From assembly GCA_017398125.1 (NCBI GenBank), contig JAFQHE010000055.1:1-64000 (forward strand): a DNA stretch of 64,000 nt. The letters are read 5' to 3'. The DNA comes from Bacteroidales bacterium. Its GTDB lineage: Bacteria; Bacteroidota; Bacteroidia; Bacteroidales; UBA932. Below, one piece after another: positions 18,246 through 25,764 of this stretch; position 1 is the first letter of the stretch, and the number at the start of each line of letters is the position of its first letter. A program made the translations under genes and the position numbers. Under the pieces are notes generated by a model. The model worked only from the letters and a program-made list of their open reading frames with translations. It ran no database searches and was not told the origin of the DNA.

Positions 18246-20540
18246 TTATCTGATCTTGAACTCAAGACGGTTGATGGTCTTTGTAATCTCATCCTTCAAC
18301 TCATCATCCATTGACGGCTGCTGAGCAAGAATGTTCTTCAAGCCACCTACAATCTCCTTGCGGTACATTGACTGGCTGAACCAGCCGAATGCCTCTGCAA
18401 TGTAGATACGTGTAAGTTTCTCAACATTTGTATCGGCCAACAGATTCAAAAGGTTCTCATACTGCTGGTGCTCAGGATGGTTTCTGAATGCCCTGATCTC
18501 ACTCTGAATTCTTGGATGGTTGATATCTGACTTGTAATTAGGATCAAACTCATAGTTGTCTCTGTTGAAGTTGAAGTAGAAACCAGGATGTGGATAACCG
18601 TTCATAGGCTCTTTTGCAAAGTGTGCAAGAGATACCAATGCGCTCTCTGAAGCATACTGTACACGCTGTGTCTCCAATGAGTTCTCAACAGTCTTGAAGA
18701 TCTTCTCTGCATACGCAGGATCACCTATTCTGCCTGTGAAGTGGGCAGACTGTCTTCTTACCATCTCTGACACATCATCAAAACCAAGTGCTACAGCCTC
18801 CTGGAAGTTCTTGTCTGCACACATGCTTAGAGCATATAGAGCCTGAAGTCTTACTACCATATTGCGGTCTTTCTTGAAGATATCCAAAAGCTGGTCTGAG
18901 AAAGGAGTGTTCTCACCAATTGTCATACCACTTTTATCGCTTGTCAAGTCACATTTTGAAAGGTTCTTGATAGCCAATGCCCTGAATAGAGGAGCATACT
19001 CATCGCTGCGTTTTGTAGGGTTGTTCTGGTCATTGTCTGACAATACGCCCTCCCAGAACTCTCTGTCAAAACATTTTGTTGCCAACACTTCGTTAATATC
19101 CTCAACGCACAATGTCTCTGCTCTGTCACCAATGAATCTCTCAGGAGTAGCAAATTTGAATGTAGGGTCACCTACCATGTGTGACTCAAGTGTTGCAACC
19201 TCTTTCTGCCAGAAACCTGCTCTTGCACCAAGACCAAGAATACCGATAAGCTGCTCTGCCCATTTGTCCTGAAGCACGTTTACAGTGTTACCCTGTGTTA
19301 CAACTGTTCTGCCATCATTGAAGATATGGTATCCTGCCACATAGCCAGGAACGTGGAATGAACCGTTGTAGCATGCATTGAACATTGTAAAACGTGGGCT
19401 TGTAGTCAATTTGGCAAGATCAGGAAGGTGAATATCCTTATCCATTTTTGCGATTGAGTCTGCCTTTGCCCATTTTTCAACCTCTGCATCTGAAAGCGCG
19501 CTCTCTGAAAGGCCATAGTCTGCACATGCCTTTTTGGCAAACTCCGCTCTCTTCTCTGCATCTTTAACTCTTCTGTATGAGTTTCTCAACTCACGTAGCA
19601 ACCACTCAACATTCTCTTCAAAAGAGCGTGCAGGATAAGAACCATTGATATATTGTGTATCCTCTGCACCATGCTCATAGAAGAAGAACATATCTGTACC
19701 AGGCACCTGCAACTGGTGGAACAAAGTATACTTCATAACCGGCTCCTGACGGAAGTTCAAGAATTTGTTGCCTTTAGAGGTCTCAAATGCCTGTGGGAAG
19801 TATGTATTGAATACAAATTGCTGTTGTCTCCAAGCTGTCAAACAATCCGAATTGTAACCGCTACCTGCAAAATAGATAAAGTTGTCCAACTGGTTCTGCT
19901 CTTTATGAGCCTCAACAGCCTTCTTGAAGAATCTGCGCATCAACTCATATTTGTCAATACCTACTGTTTTTGCATACTCCTCAGGAACAAGAATTCTTGC
20001 CGAATAGTACTCAGGATACAAATGTTGCGCACCCTCGCCCTCCAATGCATAGTAGAAGTGAAGAGGGTTAATTGTATCCTTACCCACAAAGTTCCATTTC
20101 AATGATGCACAATCATAGTAACGGTCAGATGCTACAGCAGTCTCCTCTTTAGGGTTTGTATACTCACTTCTCTTAAGTGCAGTAGTCATGTGCTGCGCTT
20201 TAAGTGCCCTTACAATAGGAATCTCGCCAACAAATGAGAAGCCCTCCAAAGTCTGTTTTGATTTGGCCAATTTTTCAATCTGAGCCTTGATCTCCTCCGG
20301 TTTGTTCCACTGTGCTGAAAGGATATAGGTACCAAGGCCCTCACTCTCCAACACTTTCTTGTACTCCATTATCTCTGCTTTACAAGCATCGAAAGTCTTG
20401 CTGTCTACAAAAACAGCGTATGATGTTGCGCACTTAGGGTTGCTCTTGATGATCTGCAAGTTTGACTGTGCATGAAGATTTGCAAAGCCAAGCAGAGTGA
20501 ACAATAGCGGCAAACAAATGTATAATATATTTTTTCTCAT
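18246..20540 (-). CDS. Gingipain-type (C25-like) exported cysteine peptidase homologue, copy 1
   Basis: A 764-residue protein with a type I signal peptide (ANLHAQS). The N-terminal 450 residues carry the C25 motif series: a DRYYD strand-end, SARI, a His-Gly after a hydrophobic strand (H290 in FFFYEHG), the nucleophile motif FNACYNGSF (C390), a GNTVNVLQD strand, and the GDPTF motif closing the domain. The remaining about 300 residues are helical, HEAT-like repeats ending in the family tail TINRLE. Unlike the other four copies, the earlier His-Gly motif is changed to AGSGYNS (Ser227), so if that His is the catalytic one this copy is inactive. No type IX sorting domain is present. It is the second gene of the 22748-18246 unit, 12 bases behind its partner. 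The substrate is unknown. Confidence 0.75.
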   Translation of the reverse strand: MRKNILYICLPLLFTLLGFANLHAQSNLQIIKSNPKCATSYAVFVDSKTFDACKAEIMEYKKVLESEGLGTYILSAQWNKPEEIKAQIEKLAKSKQTLEGFSFVGEIPIVRALKAQHMTTALKRSEYTNPKEETAVASDRYYDCASLKWNFVGKDTINPLHFYYALEGEGAQHLYPEYYSARILVPEEYAKTVGIDKYELMRRFFKKAVEAHKEQNQLDNFIYFAGSGYNSDCLTAWRQQQFVFNTYFPQAFETSKGNKFLNFRQEPVMKYTLFHQLQVPGTDMFFFYEHGAEDTQYINGSYPARSFEENVEWLLRELRNSYRRVKDAEKRAEFAKKACADYGLSESALSDAEVEKWAKADSIAKMDKDIHLPDLAKLTTSPRFTMFNACYNGSFHVPGYVAGYHIFNDGRTVVTQGNTVNVLQDKWAEQLIGILGLGARAGFWQKEVATLESHMVGDPTFKFATPERFIGDRAETLCVEDINEVLATKCFDREFWEGVLSDNDQNNPTKRSDEYAPLFRALAIKNLSKCDLTSDKSGMTIGENTPFSDQLLDIFKKDRNMVVRLQALYALSMCADKNFQEAVALGFDDVSEMVRRQSAHFTGRIGDPAYAEKIFKTVENSLETQRVQYASESALVSLAHFAKEPMNGYPHPGFYFNFNRDNYEFDPNYKSDINHPRIQSEIRAFRNHPEHQQYENLLNLLADTNVEKLTRIYIAEAFGWFSQSMYRKEIVGGLKNILAQQPSMDDELKDEITKTINRLEFKIR

Positions 20541-20552
20541 TTCCTTATCCTC

Positions 20553-22748
20553 CTATCTCATATAAGTTTCCAATCTGTTAACAGTCTTGCAAAGTTCATC
20601 CTTGAACTCTGGTGACAACTCCTCACCGCTCTCCAAAACAGACTTACAAGCGTTTACAATCTCAGCCTTTCTCTCTGAGTATACATACCAGCCCAAAGCC
20701 TCAGTTACACCTATTCTCATCTGCTCAGGCTCATTCTTGTCAGTCATAATAATTACAAGATCATGGATCATCTGATTGTATGGATTGTTCTTGATTGAAG
20801 TGATATAAGCCATTCTCTGTCTTGGAGAGGCATTCTTGTCAATCAAAGCACCCCAAATAAAGTCGCGCAAGCTCTCACCCTGGTTCAATTTTTTCTCAAT
20901 GCCTTTGTAGAACTCCTCTCCGTTATAAATCTTGTCTTTCTCGATTCTCTCTTTGAAAGCCTCTTTAAGAATACCCACGTTAAGCATTCCGCCAGAGCTG
21001 ATTGCATTGAACTCAACGCGCTCTGAAAGATAATCATCCATGTAAAGGTCAACGATGTAAGGAATGAAGTCATTTCTACCTACTTTACCCATAAAGTAAA
21101 CAGCCTTCCTTCTGATGAACTCGTACGGATCATCAAGAGCATCTTTCAACAGGTCTGCATAGATAGCAGGATAGTGTGCTGCCAAGTGAAGACACTGAAG
21201 ACGCAACATATAAGACTCGCTGTTCTTGTATGTATCCATCAATAGCTCAGGCATCTTCTCATAGTTCAAATCAAACAGTTTGTAAAGGGCAAGACCTTTC
21301 AAATCTGCAGGAAGGTTGTGTGTCATAACAGCCATCCAGTACTCAACATCCTTCAAGTTAATCTTGATCTGAGGCAATCTGTAAACAGAAGCAAATTTGT
21401 AAGTAGGGTCACCGATGATATGAGACTCAAGAATATTGATATATTTTGTCCACTGGCCCAATCTGAATCCGCAAGAAAGAAGACCCATAAGGTCAGATGA
21501 AGACTTGTCCTGCAATACGTTTACAGAGTTTGCAAAGCAAGCAATGGTCTTGCCGTCTGCAAAGATAAACTCGCTCGCAACACAACTTGGCTCTCTGAAG
21601 TCTCCATTGTAGCAAGCATCAAAGATTACAAATCTTGCATTAGGCTTGATTTCAGGGATATCCTCAAGGATGATACCCTGCTGCAAATCATCAAGAGAAT
21701 CTTGTGCAATTACCTTAGGATCAAAAGCACCTGCAAACCATGTAGAATCTATAAGATTATATTTCTTCATCATTGTCTTTTGATACGCCATAGGATCTTT
21801 ACCCATACGTTTCTCTCTTCTCATCATATTTCTCAAGTAAAGCTTGCCAGCCTCAAAATTCTGATCCTCATCCATAGCATCAGGATTGCCTGTCAAATAC
21901 ATACGGTGAGGAAGACCATGCTCATGGAAGAACATAACGTCAACATCTGGGCGTTGCAACTCCTGAGTCATAACCTTCTTCATTGAAGGGTACATATAAA
22001 ACATATAGAATTTTGCATCATCAGCTTTAGTAAATGCTGCAGGCATCTGCTCTCTCAAAGTAATGCTCTCCTCTTTCCAAGCCTCAAGGCTGTTTGAGAA
22101 AGAACCGTGACCGGTGTAAGAAACCACTTTGTCAAGTTTGTTCGGCTGCTGACGCTCAGCAACAACTTTCTTCAAATATTTGTTGATCTGATCATAACCC
22201 TCCTGACCTTCTTTTGTAGGCTTAATACGGCCTGTATAAATGTCACAGTTAATTCTTTGAGGGCTTTCACCTGCCAAATTGTAGTAGAAGAAGTTGGTCT
22301 CAACACTATCTCTCTTGATAAAATTGAACTTAAGATCAAAATCATCATAGAAACGGTCAGATGGAACCGAAGTCTCCCTCATATCAAATCTCTCATCCAT
22401 CTTGAATGCAGATGTCATGTGTTGAGCTTTGCGTATCATAGGAATTGGAATGTTGCCAATGAATACGGCACCTTCCATAGCCTGCTCATTATAATATTTC
22501 TGCAAGAAGAACTTCACATGTTCAGGGCTCTCCCAATCTGCAACCAAAAGATAGGTCGCCAAGCCCTCGCTCTCCAACATGTTCTTATAAGCCATTACGG
22601 CATCTTCACAAGCCTCAAAACTCTTGTCATCTATCATGATGGCAAAAGAAGAAGCCACTCTGCTCTTTGGACCAAGTATGTTCTGAGACCATACATTTGA
22701 TACACAAAGAACGAGAGCCACTAAAGACAAAAGTAGTTTTTTTCTCAT
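20553..22748 (-). CDS. Gingipain-type (C25-like) exported cysteine peptidase homologue, copy 2
   Basis: A 731-residue exported protein (signal peptide ending VWSQN). The C25-like domain (about 30-455) has SDRFYDDFDLKF, a first His-Gly in YTGHGSFSNSLEAW (H214, strikingly close to the gingipain YTGHGS motif), a second in FFHEHG (H277), the nucleophile in FDACYNGDF (C379, matching gingipain CVNGDF), and GDPTYKFA. The C-terminal half is HEAT-like helical repeats (LRLQCLHLAAHYP, then FIRRKAVYFMGKVG). It lacks a lipobox and a type IX sorting tail, so it is probably periplasmic or released. It heads the two-gene unit with its own promoter (22845-22852). Confidence 0.78.
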   Translation of the reverse strand: MRKKLLLSLVALVLCVSNVWSQNILGPKSRVASSFAIMIDDKSFEACEDAVMAYKNMLESEGLATYLLVADWESPEHVKFFLQKYYNEQAMEGAVFIGNIPIPMIRKAQHMTSAFKMDERFDMRETSVPSDRFYDDFDLKFNFIKRDSVETNFFYYNLAGESPQRINCDIYTGRIKPTKEGQEGYDQINKYLKKVVAERQQPNKLDKVVSYTGHGSFSNSLEAWKEESITLREQMPAAFTKADDAKFYMFYMYPSMKKVMTQELQRPDVDVMFFHEHGLPHRMYLTGNPDAMDEDQNFEAGKLYLRNMMRREKRMGKDPMAYQKTMMKKYNLIDSTWFAGAFDPKVIAQDSLDDLQQGIILEDIPEIKPNARFVIFDACYNGDFREPSCVASEFIFADGKTIACFANSVNVLQDKSSSDLMGLLSCGFRLGQWTKYINILESHIIGDPTYKFASVYRLPQIKINLKDVEYWMAVMTHNLPADLKGLALYKLFDLNYEKMPELLMDTYKNSESYMLRLQCLHLAAHYPAIYADLLKDALDDPYEFIRRKAVYFMGKVGRNDFIPYIVDLYMDDYLSERVEFNAISSGGMLNVGILKEAFKERIEKDKIYNGEEFYKGIEKKLNQGESLRDFIWGALIDKNASPRQRMAYITSIKNNPYNQMIHDLVIIMTDKNEPEQMRIGVTEALGWYVYSERKAEIVNACKSVLESGEELSPEFKDELCKTVNRLETYMR

Positions 22749-22844
22749 ACTGTCTGTGTTTCTGTTTTTAGGTTTATAATTGTTTTATTTACATTTTCTG
22801 CCCGACAGCACCAATGTGCTGCATCTACTCCACAATGGAGTTTG

Positions 22845-22852
22845 CAAATGTA
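22845..22852 (-). promoter_or_regulatory. -7 box (TACATTTG) for the copy 2 - copy 1 unit
   Basis: TACATTTG on the minus strand, about 100 bases before the ATG at 22748 and just after the upstream terminator. The leader RNA would contain one copy of the CTGTCGGG motif (22801-22808). Confidence 0.55.
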
Positions 22853-22894
22853 ATAAAAAAATCAATCCGGCTAACATTTTATAACCGGATTGAT
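22853..22894 (-). terminator. Intrinsic terminator after the DUF6850 gene
   Basis: A perfect 10-base-pair stem (ATCAATCCGG / CCGGATTGAT, 22861-22894) with a 14-base loop, followed on the minus strand by seven T (22854-22860). It lies 24 bases after the stop of the gene ending at 22918 and separates it from the promoter at 22845-22852, splitting the locus into two transcription units. Confidence 0.88.
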
Positions 22895-22917
22895 GGAAAA
22901 AATTAAGAATTTAAATT

Positions 22918-24474
22918 CTAGAAGTTAATACCCAATGAGAATGCAAGATTAGTTCTATTATTGAACATTTCATTGTCAGGATTCAAATATTGGCAATTGG
23001 CAGAAATGAACAATGCTGTTTTCTTTGCAACCATTGTGGAGAAATTAAGCTCACCGCCCAATCTCATATAGTTGGTTGTCATATATGCAATATCATTTGC
23101 ATACATCTTGTCAACAATGTCAGAGCCCTCACAAGAACCTGAATATTTGTAATATCCGTCAATATTTGAGTTATATCCGAAGTTTATTCCAAACAACAAA
23201 GTACTCTTCTTGCTCAGTGCAAAATTCTTTTTACCATAGATTGAGAAGTAAATGTTTTCAGCCTTCAAAGTAGAATTTGGAAGATAGTACTCGTCAAACT
23301 TATCTGAATACTCACCTGCCACACCTGCTCTCCAAGAGTAACCACGCTCAGAATTTACAAAGAAATCATACTTTAATGATGCCACTTTCAAAGAGTAGTT
23401 ACTTCTTACATACTGGGCCAATGTAACCCATTGCTGAACCTCATAACTGTTGTCAACAACCTGAATGAACTCAATACCATCGGTACTCTTGTCAACATAT
23501 TCCAAAGTAACCTTATTGGTAAATCTCTCACCATCAGCCAACAACTGTAGTGTTCCACCCATATAATTTTGCTCTGTAGAACCCATTCTTTGAGGTTTGG
23601 TAGGAGCCTGGTATGCATCCTCAACCTTGTAGTTGTATCTTACATCCAACAAAGCCTTGAAAGCACCATTTGAAAGGAAACTGTACTGGAATGCACCACC
23701 GATCTTGTTACCTTTCCAGTAGTAAGTCTGCAAACCGCCAATACCTCCTACTATACCAGGGCTATAGTTACCAAGACCTCTCATAACAAATACATTCTGG
23801 TCAGTCTGGCTGTCGCTGTTATTGAACGAAGCACGCTCAAAAAGATACTCATAAACTGCGTTAATACCAATTTGATGATTATCTGACAGTTTAAAGGTAA
23901 AACCAGGTCTCACAGAAAGAGTATAGTAGTAGTTTTCAGATCGTGGGTCATTCTGCTTTGCAGCTGTATTGGTAATATAATCAACTTCACAGCCAATACC
24001 CCAAACATCCCAAAGCACAGGGAAACCAGCCTTAAGCCTCAAATCATAAGTCTGCTTTTTCCACTTGCTTATAACCGGATCCGCCACATAGTAAGGCATA
24101 TCACGGAAAGGATCAAACATATTTGTATTGTAAAGGTTATCATTGGTTGTAATGTTTTCATAATTGAATGCACCCCAAAGCATTGTACCTCCAAGGTTCA
24201 ATGCGCCTTGAGTGGCTACTCCAATAACGCCCTCATTCTCTCCGCTCTGACTCATTTTAAAATCACCGCTGTTTGATTTGTATCCAACTGTAACATCATT
24301 AAAGTTTTCAAGTGGAGTAAAAACCATACCCGACGCATTGTTGGTATTATACCACAAAGACTTCGCTTTAGTTATTTCTACGCCTGCAGCCTGCTTGATG
24401 TCATCAGCATTCTGGGCACCGGCCATAACCGGCATCAACAGGCTCAACAATATAGTTAAATTTCTTCTTTTCAT
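22918..24474 (-). CDS. DUF6850-type outer-membrane beta-barrel protein
   Basis: A 518-residue protein with a signal peptide (VMAGAQN) and a mature part made of alternating amphipathic strands, ending in the outer-membrane-type C-terminus LAFSLGINF. The pattern matches the DUF6850 family, which in Bacteroidota genomes accompanies a DUF4876 lipoprotein and a TonB receptor. It contains no catalytic motif. It is the last gene of the receptor cassette, 28 bases after the DUF4876 gene and followed by a strong terminator. Its task (channel, adhesin or partner of the receptor) is unknown. Confidence 0.75.
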   Translation of the reverse strand: MKRRNLTILLSLLMPVMAGAQNADDIKQAAGVEITKAKSLWYNTNNASGMVFTPLENFNDVTVGYKSNSGDFKMSQSGENEGVIGVATQGALNLGGTMLWGAFNYENITTNDNLYNTNMFDPFRDMPYYVADPVISKWKKQTYDLRLKAGFPVLWDVWGIGCEVDYITNTAAKQNDPRSENYYYTLSVRPGFTFKLSDNHQIGINAVYEYLFERASFNNSDSQTDQNVFVMRGLGNYSPGIVGGIGGLQTYYWKGNKIGGAFQYSFLSNGAFKALLDVRYNYKVEDAYQAPTKPQRMGSTEQNYMGGTLQLLADGERFTNKVTLEYVDKSTDGIEFIQVVDNSYEVQQWVTLAQYVRSNYSLKVASLKYDFFVNSERGYSWRAGVAGEYSDKFDEYYLPNSTLKAENIYFSIYGKKNFALSKKSTLLFGINFGYNSNIDGYYKYSGSCEGSDIVDKMYANDIAYMTTNYMRLGGELNFSTMVAKKTALFISANCQYLNPDNEMFNNRTNLAFSLGINF

Positions 24475-24502
24475 ATTAATCTGTCAATTATCGGTTATTG
24501 AA

Positions 24503-25738
24503 TTAATTTTGCCAAGTATTCCAAGATGGAGATTTTGCGCCATCCCTATGTATCATCGGTATCTCTGTAACATAGAAATCCTCAGAAGTATTATTGGTAT
24601 CATAATACTTGACTCTTGACGAGCCGTCAGGATTCTGGATGGTCTCTTTAACTTTACGGCAAACACTCTTGTTTACATAAGTGCCGCCTACTGTTGTTGC
24701 ACCTGCATCCAAAACAGCCGGAACACGTTTTAATTTGATCTTTGTCTCATCATTAACCAACTCTACAGCATCAACGATCCAGTCAATAGGAATCTCTTTT
24801 GCCTTTGTAGTCTGACCTACTGGTGTGATATATGTGTTTCTATCAATTGGAGCCTCCGGGAAGAATATTGCATACGCACCACCAAATACGGTTACAAGCC
24901 ATTGTTTTGACGGACTTGGCCAAAATGCAAGATTCATATTTATTGCAGGGTTATCCTTGATCAAAGATGTGCTCTGCAAGTATGCCTCAAACTCTGCTCC
25001 AATAAGATTAACAGGAGAACCAGGATTCAAAGCCTCTCTCTGGTGATTATCTGCCATTTGCGCAATTATGATTGATTCACCAGGCTGAAGCGGATAGTTT
25101 TTCTCGCCAGGTGTTCCGGGCAACTGCCAGATTGTAGCAAAGAAGACATGACTGCTTGCAAATTCATCTGGCCAAACAGGAAGGTTTGCGGTAGCCAAAG
25201 CCGGCAACATGTTTCCAATACACATACCATCCACATATTGTACCATATCACTATTATTGTAAACCTCATAGAACTGGTCGCGGAAATATGATCCGCCGCT
25301 TGGAGTCTTACTGCCACAATAGAATATCTCTTTTAGAACCAAAGCTCCTGATTTTGAAGCATTGACATCAACAGTTAGAGATTGTCCGTTGTTAAGGATG
25401 TTTACATTTACAAGGTTTCCGTTAAAGTTATACACCGAGCCATTGTGTGCAACTTCAGCAGAAACTGTAATTGAATAAATGCCAGGGATAAGGCTCTCTG
25501 TATTTACAATACCGCTTGCATCAGTAGTCTCTACAAGTTCAAAGCCCTCTGTATAGTTGTTGAACTTGACTGTATATGTTTCTGGAGCAGGCACACCCTC
25601 TCCCAATGTCGTATTTACTACAACCTTTGCAGAAACATTAGCGACTCTCTCTGACTCGGCAATTTCATCAAACTGCGCACAAGAAGAAAACCCCAATGCA
25701 AAAACTGCAACTACAAAATATGTTAATAAATTTTTCAT
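24503..25738 (-). CDS. DUF4876 domain-containing lipoprotein
   Basis: A 411-residue lipoprotein with the lipobox GFSSC at about residue 20. An N-terminal Ig-like or carboxypeptidase-regulatory-like beta domain (YTVKFNNYTEGFELVETTDASG) is followed by the DUF4876 part, rich in Trp and Asn (YEVYNNSDMVQYVDG, then HRDGAKSPSWNTWQN at the end). It lies between the TonB receptor and the DUF6850 barrel and is expected to be attached to the outer membrane beside the receptor. No ligand is known for the family. Confidence 0.82.
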   Translation of the reverse strand: MKNLLTYFVVAVFALGFSSCAQFDEIAESERVANVSAKVVVNTTLGEGVPAPETYTVKFNNYTEGFELVETTDASGIVNTESLIPGIYSITVSAEVAHNGSVYNFNGNLVNVNILNNGQSLTVDVNASKSGALVLKEIFYCGSKTPSGGSYFRDQFYEVYNNSDMVQYVDGMCIGNMLPALATANLPVWPDEFASSHVFFATIWQLPGTPGEKNYPLQPGESIIIAQMADNHQREALNPGSPVNLIGAEFEAYLQSTSLIKDNPAINMNLAFWPSPSKQWLVTVFGGAYAIFFPEAPIDRNTYITPVGQTTKAKEIPIDWIVDAVELVNDETKIKLKRVPAVLDAGATTVGGTYVNKSVCRKVKETIQNPDGSSRVKYYDTNNTSEDFYVTEIPMIHRDGAKSPSWNTWQN

Positions 25739-25764
25739 ATTGATCTCATCTCAATTGTTAATAC

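Noticed and set aside
22107..22700. 197-codon plus-strand ORF
   Set aside because: Antisense to C25-like copy 2, with composition of a shadow frame and no conserved motif.
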